Below, in pieces: positions 11,943 to 23,120 of a stretch of 64,000 nt of DNA. Location of the stretch: positions 2,133,501 to 2,197,500 of the forward strand of contig NC_087377.1 in NCBI RefSeq assembly GCF_963675165.1. The letters are read 5' to 3'. The DNA is from Halichondria panicea. Its lineage: Eukaryota > Porifera > Demospongiae > Suberitida > Halichondriidae. Both the position numbers and the translations under genes were made by a program. Positions within the stretch are counted from its first letter, which is position 1, and each line of letters starts with the position of its first letter. The notes below the pieces were generated by a model. It made no database searches and was not told the origin of the DNA. It saw nothing but the letters and a program-made list of their open reading frames with translations.

Positions 11943-13680
11943 TAGTACAACCTCAAATTTAGCTATAAAACTCTGAAAAGTACATGCACCCATTTATAAT
12001 AATTATAATTATAGCCCACGCTATGGACAATTTAGCCTAAAATAAATCACGGACCTAAAAACACCATTATTGGACGTTCCAAACACATTTAAGGCTGACA
12101 AGAGCAATATACTGTGTTTGGTCCTGCTTGGTCTAAATACAGTTACCATAAGACCTCAATTTAAAGTGACACTTTTAAGACCTCTGCCAGAGGTTGCTTT
12201 TTTTGGAGGTGAAAAATTATTCGCATCTAATTGGAGGTATAGGTATACACCTAGTACCTAGTCTAACTGCCTCGATCTCAAAACTTATGCCTTTCCAGTG
12301 GGCATGGAATCAAGACTAGGGTGTGGCTATACATTTACCTCCATTTAGAATGCGACATTAAAAATCTTACTTTCTGCTCCTTCGATCCTCTCCAGTCAAA
12401 CACAGCATGCAGGCAAGCCATGAACCTCACAACCTAACCCCCAGACTTGAGGGGCCAGACTTGAGGGGGTGCTCACTGAGAACTGACACCAGTCGGCCAC
12501 ACACACGATACTTTCCGAAGAGAGCTAGAGGAGGTACGGGTATACCAGGTATTAATTTATACTCGACTCTAATACCTACCACCTTGAATCTGTAGGCCTC
12601 TTCTCTGTTCCTTTCATTGCTGTATATTCAACTCCCTCCACTTAGCACTGTACTTGATGATACCCAAGTTATATTGTCAGCTCAGAGAGTATATGATGCA
12701 CAAGATGCCCTAGCTAGCTAGATCTAGTGTCCTATTGGTGTTTACAAGGCCTCATCTTCAGTGCGGCCTGGGATCGAGGCTAAAAGATTCCCTTCCTCCT
12801 ACGTTATTGACTTGTTGCAGTTCACCCATGTAGCGTGTGGGTTATAAACCGGGGCTCCGGAGCTGTAGGTGGGTGGCAGGGAAACCGGCCGTATCTCACT
12901 TTCCTGTAGTCTTTCATTGTGATAGTCAACAGCCCTCCTGTAGTCTTTCATTAGATCACAGCCCTCCTGTAGTCTTTCATTGTGATAGTTTTTTTTTTGT
13001 TAGGTAGGTGTTTGTTTTTTTTTGTTTTTTTTGCTAGGTAGCAGCCCTACTACCTTTCATTAGGCAGCAGTCCTATACTGTCTTTCATTAGGCCGTAGCA
13101 AACGGGTTTTTTTCCGAACAATTCATTGCTTTGCTAATAATAATTATTATAGTTCGTTTTGTCATAATTATATAATTATATATAAGAGAGCAACAATCAT
13201 GTACACGTACGTAGATAATTATTATAACTTTTTATTTCTTGTGCCCGAGCATTTTGTTGAGACCACCACCATTTTTATAGTTCACCTGCATGAGAGAAGA
13301 GGTGAACAATTATGGGTGGGAGGATGCATGTGGGAAGGTAATGAAGGTATTGTGTGAAAAACCTGAGTATTAGTATACTTATAAGAAAAGTGAGATTTAT
13401 GGGGTGTATACTAAGAGCCTTGTAGGGAGCAACTGGGGTTAGAAATTGGATAGTTGCAGGAATTATACTGATATTATTATTATGACGACATAATAATAAT
13501 ATAACAGTGTACAGGTATGCATTAGGCAACAGCCTCCTACTGTCTTTCATTAGGCAGTAGCAAACGGTTTTTTTTTCTAATGCATTGGCATGCAGACAAT
13601 TACAAGCCCCACCCCTGTTTTAGATCTAGGGGAAAACCCGACTCATAATAATAAAGAATTATCTGGCCGGCCAGCACAAC

Positions 13681-14530
13681 ATGTCTAACTTGGGTAAGTA
13701 TGTGTACGTACGTGTGTGCATAATTTTATGTCAAGCTAGCTATAGATTATGTATACCTATGCCATAGCCTACAAGTATTCTCATACCTCCCACACACGTA
13801 CACACACACACAAACGCCCACACACACACAAACACCCACACACACACAGCTCCACTATTGGCAGATGACTCCCCGTCTAAGATAAGCGACAGTTACATCG
13901 TTGCTTTCAAAGATGAGCTCACAGCCGAACAAGGTTAAAAAATTAGTATACCGTAAAACCTCGATTTAAGGCGACACTTTTAAATATTAAATTATGTTTG
14001 CAAAAGTAGGTTTTAATGTACATGGTACTATAATATGGGCGAAATGCCCAAGTGTTTAAAGGGTCACCTTAAATCGAAGTTTTACAATGCTAAGACAAGA
14101 AAGGCCAACTGTACATGTGATATGAAGTCTAGGTCCTAAAAACAAAAAGGATGGTGGTGTCAGTGGGTGGGGCAATAAACAAAGGAATGTACAAGTGAAA
14201 TGTATGTAACGTTGTCAATGCAATAAGCGTGTAATAAAAGTCATACCATCCCTAGCTATAGCTTTCCATGTAATTTTTTTTATTTCCCAAATGACTACAG
14301 TCAAGGTGCCCGCCACTGTATAATGGCCAAAACATTGCTCCCCAAAAACGTGTCCGTTCAATTATAATTATCTTGAGGATTAGGTATAATGTTAATTCAT
14401 TTTCAATGTACTTATTGCAGTTTCCGCGGCAAATGGAAGCTGTCAGAGAGATATTCCGCACAGTAGGGGGGAAGAATAGTGTCAGCGCAGAGTTCAGCTT
14501 TAAAGCCTTCTCTGCTATCATGGATCCTGA
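13681..14530 (+). CDS. Inhibitor I9 / subtilisin-propeptide-like gene, 5' part
   Basis: Three exons keep one frame: 13681-13693 (MSNL), 13850-13933 and 14440-14530, with donors gtaagt, gttaaa and gtaagc. The product runs ...DSYIVAFKDELTAEQ then AVREIFRTVGGKNSV.... The 'SYIVxFKDxLTxEQ' opening is typical of peptidase inhibitor I9 domains, which occur as subtilase propeptides or as small free inhibitors. The acceptor at 14440 is chosen because the earlier one at 14421 breaks the frame. The final exon was not found; duplications and MITEs lie immediately downstream, so the gene may be truncated. There is no signal peptide in these exons. The first intron carries a CA-rich tract and the second a MITE. 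Confidence 0.5.
13951..14086. mobile_element. MITE in I9 intron, 'CCGTAAAACCTCGATTTAAG' ends
   Basis: The left end CCGTAAAACCTCGATTTAAG and the right end CTTAAATCGAAGTTTTAC are inverted over about 20 bp. A related left end appears at 12147 and 16849 ('ataagacctcaatttaaagt'). Confidence 0.75.
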
Positions 14531-14744
14531 GTAAGCGTTTGGGATATTGAACGTTTATTTTCCCACTCTCTCCCTCTTTCTTTGACACAGTCACTCCTCC
14601 CCTCACATGCACAGCAAAGAACAGGGTGTCCCTGCATGGTTGAGTAGCTATATAATTAAGCTGATTGAATTTAGAAGTGAGTGCATATACAGAGCTTGAT
14701 AAGCTAATCTAATTTGGGGAAAGTCCTTGCCTGGGCTGTATTCC

Positions 14745-14868
14745 GTATAGCGGGTGATAATTATGATAAGCTTCATTACGTGCACTGCATTGCATGCGTT
14801 CCATTTTTTCGGGGTAACGTTTTTGTCACCCCACGAAAATTACCAACTATATAATTATACGCTACAAT
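14745..14868. mobile_element. Partial 'CCGTATAGCGGGT' family MITE
   Basis: It begins 'ccgtatagcgggtgataatt' and ends 'cacgaaaattaccaactata'. The interior is diverged. Confidence 0.6.
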
Positions 14869-14924
14869 TATGAATTCTCTCTATTGTGGTCATGTATTGT
14901 CACGCAGGTGGTTTGAGTTATTAT

Positions 14925-15271
14925 GCACTTGTCAAAGTAATGCCCCACCTCCCCCCTACCGGGATACATGTAGGTGGGGATTAGTAGACTTGAAGTTGCT
15001 CCCCTATACCTATAGGGGACTTAGACAGATCACCTGATGCATGCATTGGGTCAAAGATCAATTTAAGATCTTCACATGATGTCAATCAAATAATTTGTTA
15101 TCTTCTCGCCATGAAGAAATAGCTATAGTGTGATACAGGTCTAATCCCACATAACCCCCATGTTGTACTAGGGGCTACCAGGGGATAACATGCCCAAAGG
15201 TAGGGGTAGATCATGTGATTGGTCTAATCCCAACCTATCCGTGGGGGGGGGGGCATTAGATTGACAAGTGC
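14925..15271. mobile_element. MITE, 347 bp, TSD attat
   Basis: Inverted ends GCACTTGTCAAAGTAATGCC and GGCATTAGATTGACAAGTGC. ATTAT lies at 14920-14924 and 15272-15276. The interior is rich in G/C runs and has no reading frame. Confidence 0.85.
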
Positions 15272-15279
15272 ATTATGTC

Positions 15280-16125
15280 TCACACCACATGAGACCCAGT
15301 CAACCACTAGCTACAGTGTACATGTACACAGTGGGAGCTAGGGCTCTACATTACCACTATATCTACACCTTGAGGTCAATTAGCAGCTCTGCTTGGCTAC
15401 ATTGTTAGGGCATGTACTATTAATAGCACATGGACTGAAGCTATATTTATACCTAATATTTGATGTGCTACTGTTTGTCATGATAGACTTGTGTTGTCTT
15501 TGTGCAGATGCAGCCCATAATAATGGAGCAAGAGGAATCTTTAGTATGGTCCTATCTAGTCTCCTTCACAGGCCTTGGATTGAAGAGTAGCCTGGGATCG
15601 AGGCTAGGTCCTATTAAGACATCTAACAGAACATGAACAATGTCTCAAGAAAAGCACAAACAATCCACAGGACGAAACTTAGCCTCGACCCCAGGCCGAT
15701 CCGTCTCCAATTGAACGCTAGGTCGCCTACTAGTATTTTTCAACTTCGTTCTATTAAAAAAAAATCGGCCTGGGACCGAGGCTAGACCATAAACTAGTTA
15801 CATGTATTAGAGATAAAACTTGTTTAATTCCTCACACTATAATTATAGCATAAATTATAGCTAGCTACCACTTCAATTCTGTACAACACCATAATGATTA
15901 TTATCATTTAAATTTCTGATTGTCATTAATTGCTACTGATTTTTTAGCCTCGAATCCAGGCAGATTAATCTGCCTGGTCTCGAGGCTACTGATGTTTTAA
16001 CAATTATTACATGAAAAGTGGTAAAGATCTTTAACTAAGCAAACCATTAAGAGTGATATGCATGTAATAAATCATTATTACCATGCACTACCTAACCCTT
16101 CAGATGTTTCCCATGTTTAATATAG
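15280..16125. other. Non-coding; small 'TAGCCTCGA...AGGCCGAT' elements
   Basis: Inverted 'TAGCCTCGA(N)CCCAGGCCGAT' modules occur at 15589, 15671 and 15764. A 45-bp near-perfect hairpin sits at 15946-15990. Related modules appear at 31, 12758, 16936 and 34932. No gene is supported. Confidence 0.6.
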
Positions 16126-16419
16126 CTTAGGCAGCTAGCTGTTGGCCTCAAGGATCCCACTTCTGTACAAGCCAATTCAACTCCTGGAAAGAGGAGTAGG
16201 TATATAATTATAATGTTTACATTCCCAAGTTTATGTTCATTTTACATTGCTGCTTAATTATTTAAAGCAAGAGAGGGTGCATGTGATACACAACTGTTAC
16301 AAGACTAATAGTTGATGGTTTCAAATGTTCAAGACTATGGACTTCAGAGAACTGATCTCTCGTTCCCTCGTGACGACATCCCAGCAGCTGGCTATCTTGT
16401 TAACTGCGACTTCTCTTTA

Positions 16420-16493
<74 letters not shown>

Positions 16494-17215
16494 TACCATG
16501 CAAACAATGTAGGAGGAGGGTGTATAATAATCAATTTTCAGTTAATAAAGGTATTGACTAAATATTTAACAGATGCATGTTTCCTTTACCATTCGATCAA
16601 TGGGTATCCCAACTCTTTGAAATCGGATTTTTGTAGTACAACCTCATAATCAAATTTAGCTATAAAACTCTGAAAAGTACATGCACCCATTTATAATAAT
16701 TATAATTATAGCCCACGCTATGGACAATTTGGGCCTGAAATAAATCACGGATCTAAAAACACTATTATTGGACGTTCCAAACACATTTATAAGGCAGACA
16801 AGAGCAATATACTGTGTTTGGTCCTGCTTGGTCTAAATACAGTTACCATAAGACCTCAATTTAAAGTGACACTTTTAAATAATTAAGACCTCTGCCAGAG
16901 GTAGCTTTTTAATACAAGGTTTCATCTTCAGTGCGGCCTGGGATCGAGGCTAAAAGATCCCCTTCCTCCTACGTTTTTGACTTGTCGCAGTTCACCCATG
17001 TAGCGTGTGGGTTATAAACCGGAGCTGTAGTGAGTGGCCGGGAAACTGGTCACCCACTTCCTATACTGTCTTTCATTTATGTCAGTCAGCATCTTATGTA
17101 AATCTAGTGCATCTGTCCTACTTCTTACTGTCTTTCATTAGGCAGTAGTTCTACTTGTCTTTCATTAGGGTAGTAAACGGTTTTTTTTCAACAATTCATT
17201 GCTTTGCTAATAATA
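16126..17215. repeat. Segmental duplication copy 2
   Basis: Partner of 10968-13130 without the MITE pair; the empty site is near 16635. It has an expanded GA tract where copy 1 has only a short one. Confidence 0.9.
16424..16491. repeat. (GA)n microsatellite, ~68 bp
   Basis: Uninterrupted GA run. The matching place in the other duplicate (about 11269-11289) has only a short, interrupted run. Confidence 0.98.
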
Positions 17216-18058
17216 ATGTGACAGGCTCTGGGAAAAAGGCCATATTGGAGCAGACTACAATTGTTGAGATTTAAATACCAGATGATAGAGCAAAGAATTG
17301 CCTATGCATTGATATGCTTAGTTTGCACATACCTCTTTTCATGCCTGAGTTATGCGCGTTAGAAACTCAAAGTTCTGAAATAGCGGTATTGAGAAATGCC
17401 CACTTTAAAGATTGCTAAATTGGGAAAAGTAAGGTAATGGTGGCTGCTTAGACAAAGCGCTTCGGTGGAACGCATTGGATTCAGAGCATCACATTTTATA
17501 AGAGAAACAATCGTGCACATGTACGTATTGTTATTCTTGCCGGCTATATAAATATTAGCATATATAGGTACAAGAGTCAACGTCACAAAACATAAAATTG
17601 CGCAAGTACAAGTACATGCCGTCGCACAACAAGTCCATTCAAGGCCCATTCCATATAATCGTTCATTGTTTGCCAACTGCACTGAAAAAGTTATATGCCT
17701 TGATTATAGAGACATGATTATTATTGGCCCACTCAAAAGGCGTCTATATGCAAGTTTATAGAGATCCATTAGATCTAGAGAAGTGGAAAGAAAGAAAGTG
17801 TTGGTGTTGATAATGACAAGAGTTCATGAACTCTTGATAATGATTATAGCCAACACAATAAACAATAACACATTAATGGTGGTGACCTAGGTAACGTGTT
17901 TGATGACTAGCCTAGTAACTACACAGTTCTCTAGTGAGCATATCATCAGCTCTGCAGGAGGAATCTTGTACTCCTGTGTGTGGGTGTGTGTGTGGGTGTG
18001 TATGTGTGTGGGTGTGTGTGTGTGTGGGTGTGAATATAAAATTATGTGTTCACTGTAT
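17216..18058. other. No supported gene; TG-rich tract
   Basis: A 107-codon minus-strand frame (17359-17682) has no domain I recognise and no convincing splice context. A TG-rich tract lies at 17974-18032. Confidence 0.4.
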
Positions 18059-18197
18059 CAGGGCTGCATCCAGGATTTTGGATCAGGGGGGGGGAAATGA
18101 AAAATGTAGGTGGGGCGAAGTTATCAGAATTATATGCCTATTAATGAATCTGACAGATCCTGGGGGGGCCCTTGGCCCTCCCCCTCAATGCAGCCCT
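18059..18197. mobile_element. Small inverted-repeat element (CAGGGCTGCATCC ends)
   Basis: The left end CAGGGCTGCATCCAGG is matched by the inverse of CAGGGCTGCATTG at the right. The G-rich interior resembles 30754-30976. The flanks no longer show an identical duplication. Confidence 0.65.
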
Positions 18198-18387
18198 GTA
18201 CAGTATGTTCGCGTTACTAGCGTTAATTGTATTTGATGCTTATGTAAGACAGAAGTTCTAGTAAAAAAGTGTACATGTACTTTCAGGCGTGTGTTATTAC
18301 TTAAATCGTATTAATTATACTTAGAAACTGCCACGGTAAAAGCTCTTTGATAAAAGGATACAAAATATTGTGCTTTGAGATGGTTAC

Positions 18388-18967
18388 CTTGATTATACTC
18401 TGTGTATTATTACACGAGTGGATGCCTTGCAATGGTGTTAGGTCACCCTCAATCATGCCCAATAAATCAGACGCCTGAGTGAGAAAATAATGAATGGTTA
18501 CAGGTTGTAGTGATCAAAGAAATGCATAATAGTGGAAGAAAGGGAGTGGGGAAAAAAGAATCTTTGAACGGCTCCAAGAATGTGAATTAACGCTTAGAGA
18601 GAGGCTTTTCAGATGATGTGGGTAGTGGCTAGATCGATATAGAGGTAGTGGTATGATAAGAAATCACATTAGATTTCAGCTACTGAATGCACTAAATGCA
18701 CGATACCTTTGCATCAGCCTCATTTGAATGCAGTGCCACTAGGAGAATATCTTGTGAAGTGTCTTTAATTCCCAATTTCTTGAAAGATTCGCTGATCTGT
18801 AAACACAGATGTCATAATCATGATGTCATACACCATCACTGCTTACGTTCGTTGAAGGAGAGAGAGAGAACATTATTTCAAAGTAGACACTTCTAGTTTT
18901 CATTTGCTGGTTCTCTGGCCACTACAGCTTTGTACACTGCACACAGAACGTGGAACGTACTAGCAAC
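18388..18967 (-). pseudogene. TPRKB: TPRKB/CGI121-like KEOPS subunit, partial with frame break
   Basis: Three minus-strand exons align in order with TPRKB, the Cgi121 subunit of the KEOPS/EKC complex needed for tRNA t6A. Exon 18967-18847 reads VASTFHVLCAVYKAVVARE and then, in another frame, MKTRSVYFEIMFSLSPSTN. Exon 18796-18707 encodes ISESFKKLGIKDTS...LLVALHS. Exon 18474-18388 encodes ASDLLGMIEGDLTP. Exons two and three keep frame and have good GT-AG borders. Exon one is 121 nt and needs a net change of two bases, consistent with loss of one GA from the local 'ccagagaacc' run. The first and last family exons were not found. This is either a decaying copy or a true gene hit by an assembly indel. 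The family call rests on remembered human TPRKB. Confidence 0.7.
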
Positions 18968-19327
18968 CTGTGGGAAGTGTGTATGGGTGTGGAGTGTGTG
19001 GGTGAGTGTGTGGGTGGGGAGTGTGTGTGGGTGGAGTGGATGGGTGAGGGGTGTGTGTGTGTATGTGTAATAAGTGTTCAAGTACATGTACAGGGATGTG
19101 CCCACACTGGTCGGTGGTGGTGGTTGGTACTAACCACCTCTGGACAAAGATAACCATCTAGAGTCGCACGTTAGTCTATCAAAAGCAAATTTGTCAGGAA
19201 ATTGAATATTAAAAATAGCCAGAACTTGGGAACATTTTGGGCAGATACATGTACCTGCATGTTGTGCATGACATATAATTACATCTTCCAATGCTGCAGC
19301 TAATAATTATAGCCTATGATAGCTTAC

Positions 19328-19685
19328 TTGTTGTAGTCTACCCAGGGCCAGTCCAGAGTGTACATTGGTAGACTGTCACTCATGTACAGCATCAGACGCT
19401 TCATGGTCCTGCAACCAACCTAGGGGAGAGGGCCGGGGGAAATTGCTGACATTATAAATTAAAGAATCTAAACACACCATTTGATAGGTCTTTCAAAGAG
19501 CTACAAAATGCAGAATTGTAATTGTCATCTCAAGTTATTACCAATCAAAGATAGCTTCTGAAATATACTCGTTTAATTATTTCATTAAATCACCTTTCCC
19601 CTGAGCTCAATGTCTGGTTCTAGACTGAGTGTTAGTAGTCGCTGGTCAATATGCTGTTCAGCGCTGGATACCTGACCACCGATAA
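19328..19685 (-). CDS. Two exons of an unidentified gene
   Basis: Exon 19685-19594 reads VIGGQVSSAEQHIDQRLL then TLSLEPDIELRGK, and exon 19408-19328 reads TMKRLMLYMSDSLPMYTLDW then PWVDYN. Both have clean acceptors (gtacag, ttgcag) and donors (gtgatt, gtaagc), and their composition is protein-like. I do not recognise the family. A further upstream stretch near 19776-19865 (LLLLTLYLNNTSLSCHKELP) could be another exon. They lie between TPRKB exons and the 3' end of the ankyrin/death gene, on the same strand as both. A separate host gene fragment is the simplest reading. Confidence 0.4.
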
Positions 19686-19959
19686 CTGTACGAGGAAAAT
19701 AAATAAGACATTATTTTATTGAGATGATTGATACTAGGTGCAGAATATAATGGCTGGTAGATCCACACACCTTTCTGTACAGGATGCTGTACTTGTAGGG
19801 TAGCTCTTTATGACAGGAGAGACTTGTGTTGTTGAGGTAGAGGGTTAGTAATAGCAGCGCCGTGCTCGCGATCGAGTAGCGCTAGTGCAAGTACTTTCAG
19901 TGTTGATCCATTGGCTAGTGGGTAAGGATCATCAAACAAACACCTCATTTATAAATACT

Positions 19960-20290
19960 TCTATAAGAAGCTGCAACTGAAGTGATTCCTTACCAGGAAC
20001 AATGGAAGACAGCTTGAACTCAAATAAAATAATTTGTGTCACATTATTTTAAGTGTATATAAATGACATTGTCAGTATAATAATACAGAGTCATGATCAG
20101 TTTTTCAGAGTCAGTTCTTTACTTGCAATGTTTATTCGTCCCCTTAATTCAAGTGAATTCCATACCTGTATGAAAACATGAGTATACAGCACAAATTAAG
20201 CTATGCAATAAAACATTATTGGATCAGTAATTACTTATATTATAATAGATCATAATAATACATTAGTACACACGTACCTTGTCAGGTTCT
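19960..20290. repeat. Duplicated 3' flank of death-domain genes (partner 35030-35290)
   Basis: 'aagaagctgcaactgaagtg', 'agtcagttctttacttg' and 'tttattcgtccc' occur in the same order at both places, just downstream of each death-domain exon. The flanks therefore duplicated with the genes. Confidence 0.8.
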
Positions 20291-20295
20291 CATGA

Positions 20296-20669
20296 TCAAT
20301 TGGTGGCACTATGAGCAACTGCAGTTGCTGTCCTCACATACTTGTCTTCAATTTCCTCGGCTACATCGTTACGTGCAACAGTAGGCCTCCTTAGACATTC
20401 ACATATGTAAGGCCATGTCATCGGATGTTCTGGATCAGTGACTTCAAGACGCTTGGCTACCACCTTCATTAGGCGGCGATCGTTATGACGGTAATCATCT
20501 TCAATGTTTTCCAAAACGTTAATCTTCACTCCGAAAGCCAATCCTAAATCAAACCAATCTTTGCTTGCATTCTTGAGACTCTCGCGAATTGCTTGAATAT
20601 CATCTCCAGTCAGAACAATCGACTGGTGTGTACTTCCTCCATTGCTAGTATCCTTCTCTGATGATGATC
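20296..20669 (-). CDS. Death-domain exon of the ankyrin-ROCO gene
   Basis: Last coding exon. It contains LTGDDIQAIRESLKN, then KDWFDLGLAFGVKINVLENI, and later TWPYICECLRRPTV, ending in a charged tail and a TGA at 20298-20296. The spacing of the 'W-x-x-LGLxxGV..IENI' core and the 'TW..I.ECLRRPTV' helix fits a death domain, a homotypic interaction fold. A paralogous death-domain exon lies at 35877-35539. Confidence 0.85.
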
Positions 20670-23089
20670 CTGCATGTACACACATGTAAAGATAATAACT
20701 CAAGAAAGCAATTGCAAATAATTATTGTTGTGGCTAGTTAAGTCCCTTAATTGTCTATTGCATGGGAAGGGTGTCATACAGGATTTTGAAGTAGAGGGGG
20801 GAAATGAGAAAGTACCAGAAAATGTTGCTAAAAAAAAGGTCAACTGTTATTTCAATACCCATGCAGCTATAAAACTGTCTATACACACAATTAAAATCAG
20901 TATACAAACACATGTTTTACTGAATGTTATTTAAACTGCAGATAATTATACCTTGTACAGTGACATCATTTGGACGCTTCGACAGAGATTCAACTTCTAC
21001 ATCTGATGGCAATGACTTTTTGCGCTGGCCTGAGGCTAGAGGATCTGTACGTAGTGTGTAGGAACAGATACAGCTAGACACACTAATATTAATGGGGAAT
21101 GCCGGGCCTGTAGGAATCAAGATCATGTATTTTCCAGACTGAAGGCTTTCGAATATAGCAATCCGATTATGATACATGGAATTACGATCTGATAGAACTG
21201 GAAGTAAGATAGATAGTGGGTAATATTCGTGGGGTAAAAATCCATGGCATTCATTGACAAATCGAAAACGGTAATTTTTGTCTGTTATTGCCTGTACTGC
21301 ATTGCATGCGTTTTGGTAACTGTTTTCATAGGAAGCTTGCCCACGGAAATAACGAATATTTTACCCCTCGAAAATTACCCGCTATACGGTAGTTAATGTA
21401 ATGCAAACACTTTAAATACACAAGTGGCCCCCTAGCAAATAAAAAGCTTCACACATAATTATGGTAAATGGAATTGGGCAGTTGTAAGAGTTCTGTTGTC
21501 ATAGTGGGGCAGAGGAAGTAAACACTGTGTACACTGGTTATGTATAATAAGTAGAAAATCACAACTTAGTATGTGATAAATGGGATCAACTAGGACAACG
21601 GGGATACTTGAGGTTAGATAACTGACTTGTGTCCTCTTTGTAGAGAGCTGTGTAGAGAGTGAGGAGCACTTTCCCAGCAGCTGCATCCTTCACTTCACAC
21701 TGGTAGTGACCAAAGTCCTCCTCTCTCACACTCGGGAAGCTGACAGTGTTGGGCCGATCATCAGTTGTCTTAATCTGACGTCTGGAGCCCTCTTTGCTCC
21801 AGTGGAAGGAGAAACCATCCTCAGCAAACTTTAGCACCTCTAGTTCCGTCCTGTTTCCTAGACACACGTGCTGTAGGGACAAGACAAAAAAGGGGAAATG
21901 AAAATGCGAGACACATCAACAAACTAAACAAACTTGTCCACGTATATAGAACACACAAGCTTACCTTATGATTAATGCTGCACATGTAACAGTACACCAA
22001 GTTTAGTCCTATACTATTGTACTTGCACACCCTAAAAAGCTTCACCCTATCTGTACACATACACACAAGTCATTATCAGCTATAATTATTTACAAACGGC
22101 CCCAAATGCTGTACATGAGTATTAGCTTAGATCACACATCACCAACATGCATGCAGGAGAATAGCTCACCTTCCCCAACCACACTTGTTGTGCTTCACTG
22201 AGGGTGACGGGACTTCTATCACACAGGAAGTGGATCTTTCGGCCTTGAACAAGGGTGCAAAGGTTGTTGAGACTCTTGCTTGCTGCGTGTTTGGGACAGG
22301 AGCATTGAAATGCAACACTGAGGATCAACTTTGGGAACAGGTTCTTGAGCATATACAGGATTGCTGACAAAGTGTGGGAGCAAAGATCGTGAAGCGAGAA
22401 ATCCATCTGTTTTGCATTGCGTTCAACTCTTATCTCGTAGCTTCTGTCGTGAGAGAGCAGTGTCACTTTGTGTACGTAGTCAACATAAAAGGAGACGCAG
22501 TTTCGTTTTACGCCATCTTCCACCAATTCCCACGTCAATCCGAGAATTCCGTGAGGGCCTTGGGAAACTAATCGAGTGATGAGCCCACAGAAGACTCCTG
22601 TTGGTACGTAACCAAAGCTGAATGTGATGTGGAGTGGTTCTGGGTTGTTGGTGTCCGGTTGAGGTGGGTTGGCTAGCTCGTCTTGTGAAGCACAGTCCAA
22701 AATAGCCGGCATGAGGTAGGTGATTCGAGTGACCTTCGGATTGTTGGCATCTTTGTGGACAATTTCTGAGAGAAGGTTGAGATATTGCAGCAGTATGATG
22801 AGATACTTGGCTGGGATAATCTCTCCTTTCTTGAGCATCTTTGCAACATCAGGACCATTACAGTACTTGATAATGGCCTCCAGTGAAAACTGCCCCATCT
22901 TGACCAACTCCGCTCGCTCAAATTCAGTGACGTGACCTTCAGAATGGAGGATGCGTAAAGCAGCAAGGATCAGTTGGCTGATGCTAGTGAAGATCACTTC
23001 AGGGGTGCAGAACATGTGGTTGCTTAGCCAGCCATCAATATCATTGGGTACATTCCCGTAATGGAGTATGGATCCAATCTTCTGTAGGT

Positions 23090-23120
<31 letters not shown>

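Larger units (their letters stand above)
10968..13130. repeat. Segmental duplication copy 1 (partner 16126-17215)
   Basis: Shared anchors in order: 'ggcctcaaggatcccacttctgtacaa', 'gttcaagactatggacttcag', a GA run, 'tattggacgttccaaacaca', 'cagtgcggcctgggatcgaggctaaaag' and 'gttataaaccgg'. Copy 1 has gained two adjacent inverted-repeat elements (11465-11942) and a block near 12260-12745. A 133-codon frame across 10749-11150 has no recognisable domain. Confidence 0.9.

Noticed and set aside
14421-14439. Upstream acceptor for the third I9-like exon
   Set aside because: It gives an early stop after the upstream exon; the acceptor at 14440 keeps the frame.
17815-17840. 'aagagttcatgaactctt' palindrome as a regulatory operator
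   Set aside because: It is the end motif of the MITE at 26133-26441, so it is more likely a relic of that family.
22185-22579. Plus-strand open frames across 22.2-24.5 kb
   Set aside because: Antisense shadows of the long Roc and COR exons on the minus strand.
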